Part shown: positions 1 to 13,042 of the stretch, piece by piece
Position numbering within the stretch: position 1 is the first letter of the stretch
How the letters are laid out: every line of letters starts with the position of its first letter
Source of the DNA: Ficedula albicollis
Lineage: Eukaryota; Chordata; Aves; Passeriformes; Muscicapidae
Direction: 5' to 3'
Length of the DNA stretch: 64,000 bases
Assembly: GCF_000247815.1 (NCBI RefSeq)
Contig: NC_021671.1
Location: 27,016,168 to 27,080,167, forward strand
Position numbers and translations under genes: made by a program
Notes under the pieces: generated by a model
The model's database searches: none
The model's input: the letters and a program-made list of their open reading frames with translations, nothing else
Told to the model about the DNA's origin: nothing

Positions 1-2790
1 TGAAAATGCAATCTTCATCCATTCAGTGACATAAGAAGTTAGTTTCCTCTACTCAAACATTTAGAAACTGTGCCTCTATTCCCTTTCCTCCTGTCATTAT
101 TTCATTTAATTTTGTAAGGTTTTAATGAATGATTTTTTCCAATAGTTTTTGAGTGTTTCCTATAGCAATATTTCATTCTGGAATAAAAACTAATGATCCA
201 TAAATACTTAATACCATATTTTTATGGCCAGTAAATTAGTCTTAAATGAGTTCAGTAAGTTCTCTGACGCATGTCATTAATTGCTAATGGTGTTTTAACT
301 AGATAATTGTTGTAAAAGGCTGTTTATCATCACCATTGGTGGGTGACTGTTCCTTGCAATCTGTCCTGCCTGGTACTGCTGAACTTGCTCTGTCTACCCT
401 TGTGTACAGCAAAGAGATCAGGGGACTGTGAAGCACAATTTAAATATCGAATTCAAACATATCTAGTGGACAATGAACCTACAGATCATCAGGCTTAGTA
501 AGATGAGATTACTTTTTGTTTTTTGGACAGAAACACGTGTGTATCATATCATAGTGCTCCTTACACATGGCATAAATTACTTATAGACCAATCCTGACTA
601 AGTAGCAAAAATGCCTGAGCTTAGATCCAAGTCGATTCAGGCATTAAATTACCTAAAGATTATGCTATGTAATGACTTGGTGACATGAGCAGCAAGTGAA
701 GCTTGGAAAGCCATTAGTGGTTTCTCCTTAGGATAAAGAGGTAGTATTACCTTAATGATGTGCAGTAATTAGAGGGAAAGTTCACCAAGTGCTAAGCAAA
801 GGGAACTTTTCAATACACAAGAGCAAGTTGCCAGTAAAAGTGAATTGAAAAGTAAAAGAATTGAATCTCCTCTTTGCACTTGAATCCTTGACAAGTATTA
901 TGCCTTCACAGGCTGTCACCACCATGTTAATTATCAAGCAAACAGATATCTTTGGTAAGGTCAAATCTAGTCACAAAGAAGAGTAACACAAAGTCTTGTT
1001 TAAGTAAACATAAGAGGCCCTAAGTATCCAGAGTCATGGCCTTTGCTTGCTATTCCAAGGCTCTGAGTTGTCCTCATTCCTAAAAGCTTTTTGAACGTTT
1101 GTCCTTGCTCTTGCAAGTGGGTTTTCTAATGGTACTGCTACAACTATTGCACTTTGGTGTCTTTGGGTCCTCTTTTCACGTTTTGTCTGTGATTCATTGG
1201 ACCCAATTTGTTTGTTCTCCAGTCCATGCAACTTCTATGTAGGCTTAACCTAAAAGAGGTAGTTGACTTCAGTTTTAGAATAGAATGCTCAATCCTTAGG
1301 AGAGCAATGTGAGCAGAATCATCTGAGCTCAGCCCCTGGGTTGTATCTGCTGTCTTTTCCCCCCCTCTTTTGCCTGAAGTTACATGGAGCTCCATGGTCA
1401 GAGACTGGGGTTTGACTGTGTAAATGGAAGTGTATTACATGCCAGCTCTAAATCCTCCCAGGAATGACTACATGTTTCTTAAGGGAGGGAGCCTAACACT
1501 GCCAACAGTTCACTCTAATCCCTATTATAGGGGAGTTCATAAGGGTTTGGAGAGTTTAGTTTGCCTTGCCCTGTGTGTAACTAGCGTGTGTAAGCTGTGT
1601 ATGCACCACACGTAAGGAACAAATGCAAATCATAGTGACTTGCTTGATGTGCAACAGGATGATGAGGGTGGAGTGCTGTATTCTTCCAAGAAAATCAGAT
1701 GCAAAGGCATATATTGTGCTCATGCTATATATCACAATATTTTACCCATCTTATTGGCTGCTATATTCCTCGATTCCTTTATGCCGTTTAACTGGTAACA
1801 TGTTACAACAATTTACCAACTTGTATGACTGAAAAATCCTTCCAGGCCTCCTCTAAAGGAGTTAGTAAAGCTTGTCAGGTAGCTCACCAAGAGAAGACAA
1901 GCTTTTCTGCCCCGGAATGCCAGCCTCCTCGAGGCAGGCAGGATGCACCATCCCCAGCAAAACAGCGCTGATGAGTCTGGCTCACTGTGCTAGGACCACC
2001 TACAGACACCTTGCCCTCTCACACTGTGACCACATCTCCCAGCAATGCTCTTCAGCAGCATCCCTTGCCTGCCACAACATTGAGAAAGCTTCTGCTCTAT
2101 TCCCATGTTCTTCACCCTCACTGTAAGAACAGGCAGGTACAAGTTTCAAGGCACTGTGATCAGAAACTGCTGCCTTTACCAGCTCACTCAGCGCTTATCC
2201 TATTTTCCCTGCAAAAATAGGTCTGAAAAACAGAGGAAGAATCACTCTCATTCTTTAAAATGTGGAGCCAAAAGATGCTTTCATTGCAATTACAAGGTGA
2301 AAAACAGTGGTGGTTAGAGAATGCACCTCAAAATGTGGCAAAAGCCAATCTGGAAAAAGGAGATACTATGGGAATAGAAGTATCTCTGGAGTGAATGTTG
2401 GGAGTGGGAGGAATTCTCTCAAGTTTCCCAGCTGAAGTAGCTCCTTTGTACAAGTAATATTAAAAGATTAACTAAGAAGGAGTGTAGGAGTGAACAAGGA
2501 ATATTACAGGAGACAGAAAACTTGATTGCCAGTCCCTGATCTTGCATGTTCTTACACAGTCTTATATTTTACCTATGCCCAGTATTGGATAAGAGGCACA
2601 AGCAAACCTTGGGACCTTGGGATTTAGTCTGTTCAAGAGCAAGCTGTACCCATGGGCTCAGCAAGCCATGCTCAGTCCCGTTCCTTATGTTCTGCCAAAA
2701 AGGCATTCCACACAGAAAAGCACCCTCAGCAAATGGGGTGGGAGAGGCAGGGAAGCAAAGCAGCCGTACCTCACTGAGGAAAAATGGAAT
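1..2790. other. AT-rich intergenic DNA, no gene seen
   Basis: I see no recognisable coding exon, RNA gene or transposon here. The longest open frames are under 90 codons, overlap one another on both strands and have no domain or codon pattern that stands out. Some locally GC-richer sequence lies around 1870-2130 and 2600-2780 but without a family match I can name. Confidence 0.6.
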
Positions 2791-3014
2791 TGGGTAGAAA
2801 GGGGAATTGGCGTATCCCTCCTCATCGGTCAACCTTCAAACCACCCAGTTGTTGCACAAAAACTGAGAAGCACCACCTCCTTTTTTAGAGATTGTATGGG
2901 GCTGGGTAGAAAGGGGAATTGGCATATCCCTCCTCATCGGTCAACCTTCAAACCACCCAGTTGTTGCACAAAAACTGAGAAGCACCACCTCCTTTTTTAG
3001 AGATTGTATGGGGC
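2791..3014. repeat. Tandem duplication, 2 x 112 bp
   Basis: Two adjacent units (2791-2902 and 2903-3014) begin with tgggtagaaaggggaattgg and end with attgtatggggc. I see one difference (ggcgtatcc versus ggcatatcc). The unit does not resemble a transposon I know. The short open frame running through both units is a by-product of a period that is not a multiple of three and is not a gene. Confidence 0.93.
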
Positions 3015-3258
3015 CAACATCAGCCCTGAGATTGCCTGCCAGACCAAAACATCTGCAGCAGATGAGATAAAATGCACATATTTAAGGAGTCAATAGGGCT
3101 TATGCACAAGAAAGGTGATAAACTGCTTTTGAAAATGCATAAATAAACTGGAACTTCTGAAAACGAAAATTTTCTAAAACTTTTAGTCTGAAAAAGCAAG
3201 TGAAGCTCCATTTTAAGGGGCTGAATTAGCAACAATTTCATTTAATTTTATAGTAAAT

Positions 3259-3522
3259 GTTACAGAACTGTCAAGAAATGTTTCTGGTGTTACAGAACTG
3301 TCAAGAAGTGTTTCTGCCTATACTGGGAATGGCACTGTACATAAAAATTACTTACCTGAGTTGCATTTTGAATGTTTTGAAGAACTTCAAGGGTCCTTCA
3401 GCTATGTTACAGAACTGTCAAGAAATGTTTCTGCCTATACTGGGAATGCCACTGTACATAAAAATCACTTACCTGAGTTGCATTTTGAATGTTTTGAAGA
3501 ACTTCAAGGGTCCTTCAGCTTA
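3259..3522. repeat. Tandem duplication, 2 x 117 bp plus 30-bp partial copy
   Basis: Full units lie at 3289-3405 and 3406-3522, both opening with gttacagaactgtcaagaa. A 30-bp partial copy of the unit start precedes them at 3259-3288. The two full units differ at about three positions (for example atggcactg versus atgccactg), so this is not a perfect copy. An 89-codon open frame spans the units because 117 is a multiple of three; I do not regard it as a gene. Confidence 0.92.
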
Positions 3523-5757
3523 CTGAAATGAACTCATTGCAAAAATTGAGTTAAACACCTTTGGATATCTGGGGTGTTATTTGCAAAATCTATTATTTCG
3601 CTGTGCATAAATCTCTACAAGTAAGTCAGCCATTATTTCATTCCAGGACTCCAGTTCCTGCTCCTGCTTTTGCTCCTCTCACAAGAGCTTACCATAATCC
3701 TCTTAATAACTATGTGTTCTGTTTACAATACTTTGGGCAATATCAACCCTAAGCCACTTTTTTTTTCTTTGTTTAAGGAAGATTAGATTAATTTCATTAG
3801 CATCCAAAGAGGGCTCTTTTCTGGTGTTCAGTTGCAGTTCTGCTGGGACTTTTAAAAAAGCCTATGGGAGGTGGTCATCCAAATAACAGTGAATTTCCAT
3901 GAGAACAGGTGATGTAGCAGAGACCACTGAAGAATCCTAGCTTTAATCATATTGCATTACTCAGGCTAGCTCCTGAAATACATTTTGCACACCTGCACAC
4001 TCGCTTGCTGTTGAGTCATACTACCAAAAAAAATTATTAAAAATAAAAAGAGACATGCAACTGATTTTAAAAAAAGGGGAAAAAAAGTCAAGCCTCATAT
4101 GGTGTCATGTATGGGCTGAGGGTGAGGTTATCTTAGCAAAAAGGGATTTAGGCAGGGCAGTGCCTGCCTTGTTAGTGCTGCTCTAAGAATCTCAAAAGCA
4201 GAGTTTTTAACCTTTCATCTCGTCCCTTTTCTTCTCTTTATCCCACTCTAAGCCTTCATACTGAACCCAATCCTTAGGATCCAGCCAGTGGGAAAGTTCA
4301 CCTCTCCAAGGATTTCTCAACTATGAATATGTTTTGTTTGCATCCACTAACTATTTAAAACTGGCAGAAATTCTTTACACATGGAGGACTACCATTATTT
4401 CTGTCCCCTATAGAACTTGCAGAGACCTCAGCATCAAAGCAGCCAGACTTAGAGAACACACTAAATAGCATGTCTAGCAAAAAAGTGCACCTGGCACAGA
4501 TCTTGGGCTAAATATCTGGCAAGGTGTTTCCCAGCCCTGTCATTCCACAATTTGTTGGGAAGCAGGGCTCCTCATGTAAAGGATATGAATGAACACAAAC
4601 TTCTCAGGAACACTGAATTTAAATGATTCTTGGTCCCCCTGGCTATTGCCCCTCTTTTCCCAGGTGATTATTAACACTGTTCTTGACCTCCTGTCTTCCC
4701 TGTGGAGACTCAGCTCGGGAAGCCATTGATGTTTCCCCATGCTGAGAAGCTGGGAGGAGCTGCACTTGCCCAAAGCACTGTTGGCAGGGAGGACAGAGAA
4801 AGACCCAGAGTGCTCTGACTTCCTTTAATCATTGAATACAAATGACCTAAAAGTGACCCTAAAGGTAATCCACCTCCAAAACACAAAGAAAATTAAAAAT
4901 GAGGCAAGCAGGGAGAAGGAAGAATTGTGAAGACATCCCTTTGATAAACTCTGCCCCTTTACAAAGGCTGGAGGGCAGAATTTGAAGATACAAGTGGTGA
5001 TGGTGAAAGTGGCAGCTTTCCAATATCAGTGTTGCCAGTTTATCCTGAAAAGTTAACCTTTTTAAAGCAGCACCGAATCTTTTCTGTTCTGTATAACAGC
5101 ATTTTGCCTTTTTGTGGAAACAGTTCTCTAATAGGCTTTCTTGTGGCCATTTATTACACATCGGGCACTGGGTTTGGTTTCTAATAGTTCCTTTTCATCT
5201 AGCTGCCTACTGCTGACTGTGGAAAGTGTAGGTTTGGCTCCACTGATGGCTCTCTGTAATGGCTGTGATTACACCCTCTGCATCTTCTTCACAGTGCCAG
5301 CCTTTCAATTGAAAGCACATTATGCCTGGAAAAAACTCAAAGAGCAGCTTAATATCAGGGTTCTCTGGAGCTGTAATAACTGGTTCAAGATCGAACAGAT
5401 AAAACCACATCAATATTTCTGTATGGTCCATGACGTAAAACACAACAATCCTGCATATGCCTATCCATGAGTTAAAGCTGTATTTCAACATCACTCTGGG
5501 GGAAGAGAGATGAAAATAAACCAATGTCATCAGAGGATCCAGAGAACAGTGTGTAAACAGCATCCAATCACCTGCTGCATAGCCCCTTCATGTCAGACCC
5601 ATGTCAGACCCAGTTGCAAGTAACCATTTTTATGCAGGTATCCCTTGAGAAAATGTGTTTCTGCAAAATATTTCACTATCACTGAACCCAGTTACTTCCA
5701 GGGAATCTACTGAAATGTTGCTGTAACCACAAACAGAATGATGCTTTCAGTGCGGGG
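3523..5757. other. Intergenic DNA, no gene seen
   Basis: No supported exon or transposon. Open frames of 100-118 codons occur on both strands between 4859 and 5563, overlap each other and carry no recognisable motif; I treat them as chance. A short local repeat of atgtcagaccc occurs near 5590. Confidence 0.55.
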
Positions 5758-5879
5758 GAGGAACTGGGAAGAGGCTGGGCTTGAGATAGAACAGTTTGTG
5801 CATTTTTAAACTACAAAAGAGGAACTGGGAAGAGGCTGGGCCTGAAATAGAACAGTTTGTGCATTTTTAAACTACAAAA
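5758..5879. repeat. Tandem duplication, 2 x 61 bp
   Basis: Units at 5758-5818 and 5819-5879 both start gaggaactgggaagaggctg and end with actacaaaa. They differ at two positions (cttgagatag versus cctgaaatag). Confidence 0.92.
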
Positions 5880-7341
5880 CTATTCAGTTTTGTGATCCTG
5901 AAAACTTACAGAAGCAGGTCCAGAACTCAAAATAGAAAAGAAAATAAAAAGGGAGTCCTTCATTCCCTATTGATTCTTTAGAGTTTATATTTTTTGTGCA
6001 CAGGTAATGATTTAAAAAAAAAAATTTAACTGCAGTTCTGCTGCATTTTACTGATTCTTAAAAACGGGAAGCAGCTTTTCAAAAAACACCTGATTTTTCA
6101 AGGATTTGACATAAAGGGAGAAAGAATGGGGGCAGAACTGTTATCAATAATTGTATTTAAACTTCACTTCAGCACCAGAATGGGTCAGTAAATACACTTA
6201 CCCCAAAACTTAATTAGTTTAGACAAGTTGCAGTGGCTTTTGTATGAAAAGCTAAGAAAATGCTGCATTCAGTATTCACGAAGTGTTGGACGGTGGCCCC
6301 TTTTTGTCACAGCAGTCTTTTGGACCGTGCTGTCCACAGGACCAGACTGACACAGATTGTGCCCTTTCAGCAGGCCATGTGGTTGAGCAGGAACGGGCCT
6401 CTGTGGAGTAATTCTTGAGGACCTGATGTTCTCTAGGTGCACTTTTCAGATTTTAGGGGAGGTCACTTCAGGCTCTCTGTCCTCTGCCTATTTGTGATCA
6501 GAGACCTCTAGGTGCACATCTGGAGCAGATCTTTCAGTTTAGTTTCATTTGAAAGGAAACCAGTTCATTCAATCTGAGACTGATTCATGATGCAAAACAA
6601 AGTGCAAGTGGAGGCAATGGGGAGATTTACTTCAGTAACACACTACTGCTCTGAATTCAAATGGGAATGTAATGCACCCTCAACCTCCGAGAAGAATCTT
6701 CTGTCTGAATGGCTCAATGTTGTGAAGTGCTGAAGCGGTATGTAGGACACTGGAATTCATTTAAATATCCAGTTTATAGGTTCATCAAAATATCTCTGTT
6801 CTCAGCCTTCCACTATAGAACAACTCATTAAAACATATTCTTCAAAACACCAAGTGTGTTTTACTGTGCTGAGCAAATCCTGACATTGATGCACTAAAGC
6901 TGCATGTGCCATACAGGCACCTTTCAAGACACTGTCTATTTTATATGACAAAGTTTCCACTTATCTCCAAACAATTAATCTTCCCATTTCAATACAAAGT
7001 TTAACTCCACTCATATCTTTACAAGGCTCTACCTGCACTGAAATAACTGCTGGTGTGTGGAACCACAGAGGGGCACTGTGATTGTTCAACAGAGCCAAAG
7101 TCATCCACTTGTTTTTCCATCTCCCACCACCAAAGACCTGGATCTGACAACAGCCAAAGAAACCACACAAGTTCTGCTCCTCCTAGGCTGCTCTGTTCCC
7201 TGGAGTTTGCTATCTCGCTGAGGCAGGCACTTAGTGAAACTGCCATCTGAGAGATCAGGAGTGACAGGCACAAATTTCCAAGGATCCCTAAAAATCTCAT
7301 GTCGCTTTTAAGCAAAACTGGTTTAGAATTAAAAAAAAAAA
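5880..7341. other. Intergenic DNA, no gene seen
   Basis: Nothing here could be assigned. A 13-bp motif ctctaggtgcac occurs twice (about 6433 and 6508) in a somewhat GC-richer stretch at 6290-6530, which may be an old unclassified repeat. Confidence 0.5.
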
Positions 7342-7628
7342 AATTTAAGGAGCTCTGGCAATCTTACTGAAGCTGACATGAATTATCCAGTAAAAAAATA
7401 AATTTAAGGAGCTCTGGCAATCTTACTGAAGCTGACATGAATTACCCAGCTGAAGCCTGAGATTTAAAGTGTAAGTGAAAGTGCTCCCATGAAAAACACA
7501 CTGGTGTTATGTGTCTAGTTCCCAGAACTGCTGACATGAATTATCCAGCTGAAGCCTGAGATTTAAAGTGTAAGTGAAAGTGCTCCCATGAAAAACACAC
7601 TGGTGTTATGTGTCTAGTTCCCAGAACT
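7342..7628. repeat. Two linked tandem duplications (59 bp and 99 bp)
   Basis: A 59-bp unit starting aatttaaggagctctggcaa is present at 7342-7400 and again from 7401. Overlapping its second copy, a 99-bp unit starting gctgacatgaatta is present at 7431-7529 and 7530-7628. The piece gctgacatgaatta(t/c)ccag therefore occurs three times. The 99-bp copies differ at one visible position (attacccag versus attatccag). Confidence 0.9.
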
Positions 7629-8815
7629 CTGATGCCTCCCTTTGCGTCCACCATCAGCAATGCAATCATTCAAATAAGCTGAAATCAATCATATAATGAG
7701 CCCCACCATATGATACTTATTTTTGAGGGGAAAGAATAAATCATTGTGCCTTTGACAGGGTATTTATGCCATGAATTGACCTAGGAAGTAGAATGGCAAC
7801 ACTTTGATAGTTATGGCTGTGATAGTGACAATTTAGGAAAGAATGCATTTTGTACTTTGAATCCTGTTCGAATCCTGGCACCTGTTAAAACTAGAACTGT
7901 GGAGGGAAAAAATCTTGCTGCTAATAGAGATGTTGGAAACAAAATGGTGAGCTGTCAGAGGAAAATGCAGAGGAGGCTTGACTCATAAGCCCCATGACAG
8001 GATGAAACCTACCTGGGAGCAACAGGAAACTGATAAGCTTCTTTCTCTCCATGACAGAGCAAAGCTTGCAGGTCTGAACCAAGAGCCATTGCTGGGATTC
8101 ACCTTTCAGCACCAAGCCACACTTTACAGCAAGGACTGCTCCCAAAGTGATCACATTCCTCCTTTGGACATCTCTCCATTTCTCATTGCTCTCTGTCCAT
8201 ACTTGGCAGGCTTCTCATTTATAATTAATATTTTTATAAATAATGCAGTCAGAAAAGCATAGATTTGCAGTAAATGGCCAAGTCTGTCCTTCCTGGACAG
8301 TATCAAGTAGTCTCTACTTTCATATGACTGTTATGAAGGGTTAGAATCCAGCTTTATTTGCTGAAAATAAACTAAAACTGAATGTGAAGGTGGCTCCCTT
8401 TAGGTTGGATTTGGTATTTTTGTATCTACCACCTGCAAGCTTTGTGTCCTGAATAATATGATACTGAAGACATCAAATGCTGAGTGACATCAGCCTGTCA
8501 ATCTTTATTCTTGTTGTAGTGATTTTTAGTGCTAAACCCATTATTTTTAAGAGAGTACTGTAGGTGTGAACAAACCATTATATTAGATTTTCAGGGGCTC
8601 CGGAAACTGTAGCCAGTATTTGTGAGGCACAGACACTAGTTTTAAGAAAACCTGTTATAAACAAGTTTATATTATAACTACTAGAGTATATGCACAAAAT
8701 CTTGTGTATTCTTTATATAAATAGAATTAAAATACTGTGTATTATCAAATTATAAAAGCTGAGGCATAGAATTAAATACTAACATAGGGTATCTGTGTTC
8801 TAGCACGGGATTCAA
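7629..8815. other. AT-rich intergenic DNA, no gene seen
   Basis: No supported feature. Several TATA-like and A/T-rich runs occur around 8640-8780. An isolated gttcgaatcc at 7866-7875 resembles a tRNA B box but has no partner A box. Confidence 0.55.
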
Positions 8816-11800
8816 AGATGCCTTCAGAAACATCAAATGAAATTCCCTCTTCTCACAGTCGATTGTATTGCAGATCTTATTGCATGAACAGATCACTGTC
8901 TCTTTCTGCAAAGTGGCTGGGATTTTTTGCCCAGACAGCCTTTTGGAAGATTGTTCCCAAGTCCTATGGGTCTGATGTTTCCAAAGTGTGTTCTAATTTC
9001 TATCTTAAGCATATTCCTAGCTAGTTTACTGCCTTTTTTTTCTTATGCCAATATTGTTCTTTAGTTAAATACTTTCCCTCTTCTCTGAAGCTTATTCTCT
9101 TGACATATCTATAGAGTACAATAATTCCTTCTCTCCACCTTTGTTTTCTTTGGCTAAACAAACAAAGCTCTTTTTTTCCTCTTGCAAAGTAGGCTGTCCT
9201 TTCCTGATTACTGTAGAAAACCTCTGTATCTGCTAAGACTTGAACTCAGGTCATTTAACATAGGTTCTTTATCACAGAAGTATCTTGTTTATTCACCATT
9301 TCCATCTCTACTCGAAACCTATAACCTTCCAGGTAAAATAATATTTGTCTTTTTTTTTGTTGGTTGCATCATAAAGGTGACTCAAAGGTTTTCCATATAC
9401 CCTCCCTTCTATGCAAGGCTCCCTTGTGACATAATAGACATCACCTCTGCTTCTAACAGGTCTGACTCCTTGTTATATAGCTAAGAAAATCTGGTTATTT
9501 GTATGCATTGCGCACATGGTCTTCCATAGACTTCATCTTGTCCCTAGGAATTAATCTGATTTATGCTGTAATCTACTAAGCTTTCTCCCTGAGATTGGTT
9601 TTCTGTCAATAAATGTGGTAACTCACTCCCACTTCTCGTGATTGTCCATCGAAGAAAATACTGAACACATTATTGTTAGTTCTATCCTGAAGAATTCTTC
9701 CCATAATTTCTCTTCAGCCTCTTCTACTTCTGAGTGAGTGAGAGCCAACACATTCTCTTGGGTAGAAAATCTATTCTGCTAGGCACTGTCTCCCTCTGAA
9801 TTTTGTCTCCTTTTCGATTATTTACAAGTCTTCCTTGAAAGACTTTCATGAAAGCTGCAATGACAGTTGAAGCTGCCCTTCAAGAGTATCTGCATGGTCT
9901 TCTCTTGAGCCATCCCTCAAGCAGTCTTTACCATGTCCACTGCTCTTATTTCTGTAACTGCCTTAGGACAACATCCTCTCAGTTCTCATTGTTCCTTGAT
10001 TTGATGCCAGTGCCAATGTTAAGCTTTCTAACTGCTGGAATTGATATTTTTCATGTTCAGAGCCCTACCTAACAGCTGATAAATGCATAGAGAGGCACTG
10101 TGGCCAACCTGCTGGTAGCAGTTCACACCTTCAGCCAAGTGACTTTCCTCTTGGTCAAACTGGATGCTCATCTTGTGTTCACAAATGAATCAGTGGGACT
10201 CTTTGAGTTCCTGGACTGAACTGGCTATGCAGGTGAATTTATTCCACTTGTATCCCTTTGTAGACCTGTCAGATCCTTACAAGTGTAGTGAACTTCTGAT
10301 TTTGAAATACTGCTGACTTTAGCTCCTTTCTAATATGATTCATAATCTAGGATACAGCCCTTTAGGAAATATAGGGCATTACTTCAGGTTTGTTTCAATT
10401 TTTCTCTTTTTTATTTTCTTTTCTGCTCCAACAGAGCACACTGCATCTTGATGTCTTAAATGTTTCAAGGATGCTCAGGCTTCCACAGATGTGCAGAAAA
10501 TATGGAATTATCATTCCTGTGAACTACTTTATTCTTTTTCATTCTTTCTTTTGCATGTTTCTTAATGCCTTCCTCTCATTGCACAAATGGACACCCTCTA
10601 TGTCCACTCTAAGATGTGAAGAAGACAGTACAGCCTCCCATTATGGAAATAATTTTGAACATTATAGCAGTGGACCCTTGCACAATGGATAAACCATGTA
10701 ATAATATCCTCAGTCATCAAAGAAGGTGCTGTCTTATTTTTGGTGACTACATCTGCACGTCAGTAGTCTCAGAGGATACACATGGACAGTCTATCTCAAA
10801 CATGTTCAGTCTTCTTTGGCATATTCTTTATTCAGGCACTTCTTATCTTGGGCTGCTGAACAAGGACAGCATTGCCAACTCTCCTGCCTTCCTTGGAAGA
10901 AGGTACATTATGATCAAATGTACCATCAATTTGATGGAGCCTGCTGCTTTAATATCCTGCTGTGAGTGCCAAACTATAGAAAATACCGTTTATAACTGGT
11001 GGGGAAATTATGAATTACAGGAGATCTTGTGTTCCCTGGGTTTCATACAAGCACTGTTCTGTTGTTCATTAGAATTAATACTGTTTCCTTGTACATCAGC
11101 AACATGAGATCTGTGATCATGAGAACATTTTTCTGGTGCAGTATTTCTGGGAGTGTGTTGCAGCTGACTCCACAATTTACCTGGATTCCAACTGGTTTTT
11201 GACATAAGAGAGTATCTGAAAATTTGCAGCCTTCTTGCAAAGCGTTCTGTCTTCAGAATCTAATTTAATGTCTTTTTCTTCCAGTACAGCTCTTAATTAA
11301 TTGTTAAAATATACCCAAAAGGAAGCAAACAAGCAGAGTAGTGTTTCAAAACTATTTCTGCTGAGCATGTCTGTCTTACTTTTTACCTTCTGTCCTCCTG
11401 TGATGATTAAACAACTGCACATTCTTTTTCTGTTTCATCTTTCATATCCACTTCTGTATACAGAAATGATCCCTGATTCTTAGCTTCTACAAGGATTTAA
11501 ATCCATAATTTCCAGTGGTTGAAATCTTTTCATTCTCATAAGCATGCTTTCTCCTTTGCTGAAAAAGGTCTAAGGATGAGGCAACCTAATGATCACCCAG
11601 ACCACAACCCCAGAATAGTGATGACCATACCAAGATCTCCTTCCCCTCCTCCCTTTCAAAGCTGCACCCACTCATGCCCTGCATGGCAATGTCAGCCTTA
11701 TGCAAGTCATTGTTAGTCAGCCACACCTGGTCAGAGGTATCTCCTCATCTGTTCATGGGTAGCCACCTCTGCTTTGGATATCCAGCACTGGTTAAGCTAA

Positions 11801-11880
11801 GCACCTCTGCTTTCTCTAGCCTCTATCTCTATCTTGCTCCCCTTTTAACTACCTGAGCCACTTGCATCTCCAGTATAGGC
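8816..11880 (-). pseudogene. Possible decayed coding sequence of unknown origin
   Basis: The plus strand is pyrimidine-rich for about 3 kb, so the minus strand is rich in A and G, as expected of charged coding sequence. Read on the minus strand, short open stretches rich in Glu, Lys, Asp and Arg succeed each other in different frames, separated by stops and apparent frameshifts. Examples are a stretch ending at 9623-9730 that contains EVEEAEEKLWEEFF, one near 11190-11300 that contains LEEKDIKLDSEDRTLCKK, and a 65-codon frame at 11008-11205 that carries on from it after a frame change. No start, no splice pattern and no known domain are visible, and I could not name a parent gene. It could be an old processed pseudogene, the remains of a retroelement, or simply purine-biased non-coding DNA. 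The 163-codon plus-strand frame at 10616-11107 is probably a shadow. Confidence 0.25.
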
Positions 11881-12437
11881 TGTGTTACATGGCAGGCTTC
11901 ATTATTACACTACAGTAAAGATGTAAAAGGATGAAAAGCCAGAGCTTTTGCATGTCTTCTTCGTGTAACTATCAATGGAAAGGCACTGAGGGACAGCCAT
12001 GCTTCCCATGGACTTAGAACTCCATTTCTGGATTCAAAGGACAGCTGTTTACTGATGCAGCCTGTTTTGGAGCTGCAGCAGGGTCTTTGACTTAGGACAT
12101 AGTTGAGGCTCCATCAGAAAGGCTCTATCCAACTGCCCCAGGCTCACTGGCCACAGTAAAGAAAAAGGAGGCTTGGCCTGTTGGACGACTCTCTTGTGCT
12201 GTCAGCAAGCTTAGCAACCACTTTTTGGCCCTTTTGATCCTAACATAAAACAGGGCACCATGAGCCTGTGGTGAGAAGGATTAAAGCACTGGCCTTCTCA
12301 CTGGGGTCATTTGCTTTCATGCAGAGAAGGTGTCAAATGCTCACAGGTCAGAATACAGCATTTTATACCCGGGAGACTTCAGCAAACAATTAAAATTCAA
12401 GCCCTACAGTCTCCAATCAGTCCTTGTTTGACTCCAG
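11881..12437. other. Intergenic DNA, no gene seen
   Basis: Slightly GC-richer than its surroundings, with no exon, repeat or RNA gene that I can support. Confidence 0.5.
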
Positions 12438-12537
12438 TTCTATGCCAGAGTAATTTCACTAAAATCAGGTGAATTACTTCAGTATTATGCTGCATGAGCA
12501 AGTCCATCACTTTAAATGGAATTATGCTGGCATAGAA
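12438..12537. repeat. Palindromic old repeat (MITE-like)
   Basis: The left arm at 12438-12456 (ttctatgccagagtaattt) is a near inverted copy of the right arm at 12520-12537 (aattatgctggcatagaa); the intervening 60 bp is also partly self-complementary. The layout resembles old palindromic non-autonomous elements spread in reptile and bird genomes. I cannot name the family, and the outer boundaries may extend to about 12560. Confidence 0.4.
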
Positions 12538-12812
12538 GTGGTGTAACGTGGGTGACATGAATCAGGCCTCGTGTTTGCAGCAGCCTTGAATACACCAGTA
12601 TTGAGAGGACCTTTGGAGCTGGGCCCAAAGCACTCACAAAGGGAGCTCCTGCTGTTATTCCAACCCATAGGCAGTTCCCTGAACAAAGACCAATTATCTG
12701 AGCTTTGTGTGAAGGGGGTAGGGGACATGCACCAATATTCATAAATTAGGCAAGGCTGGTGTTTACTAAAGTGGAGCGCCTTCGTTCCAATTAAAATGTC
12801 TCCATTCCTTCC

Positions 12813-12954
12813 GTGAATTCTTAATTTCCTTTCCGTGTGATATTTGTCGGTTTTCATTTGTATATTATGACGTGCCTTAAAGTGTGAATTCTTAATTTCC
12901 TTTCTGTGTGATATTTGTCGCTTTTCATTTGTATATTATGACGTGCCTTAAAGA
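12813..12954. repeat. Tandem duplication, 2 x 71 bp
   Basis: Units at 12813-12883 and 12884-12954 start gtgaattcttaatttccttt and end gacgtgccttaaag. They differ at two or three positions (ttccgtg versus ttctgtg; gtcggtt versus gtcgctt). Confidence 0.92.
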
Positions 12955-12960
12955 TGAAAT

Positions 12961-13042
12961 ATCATTGCCCATTTACAGATAGGGAAACCAAGGCATAGAA
13001 AAGTAAAATGACTTACCCAAGAGAATAGCTCCAAGGTCATTT
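12961..13042 (+). repeat. MIR SINE fragment
   Basis: The stretch runs cccatttacagatagggaaa, then accaaggcatagaaaagt, then acttacccaagagaatagct, which follows the MIR core (cccattttacagatgaggaa, gaggcacagagaggtt, acttgcccaaggtcacacagct) in order. MIR is an old tRNA-derived SINE present at low copy number in birds. Both ends of the element are missing. Confidence 0.7.

Noticed and set aside
7866..7875. tRNA B-box-like word gttcgaatcc
   Set aside because: No A box at the right distance and no cloverleaf could be drawn around it.
10616..11107. 163-codon plus-strand frame
   Set aside because: No domain or family resemblance, and the opposite strand has the more coding-like texture in the same interval.
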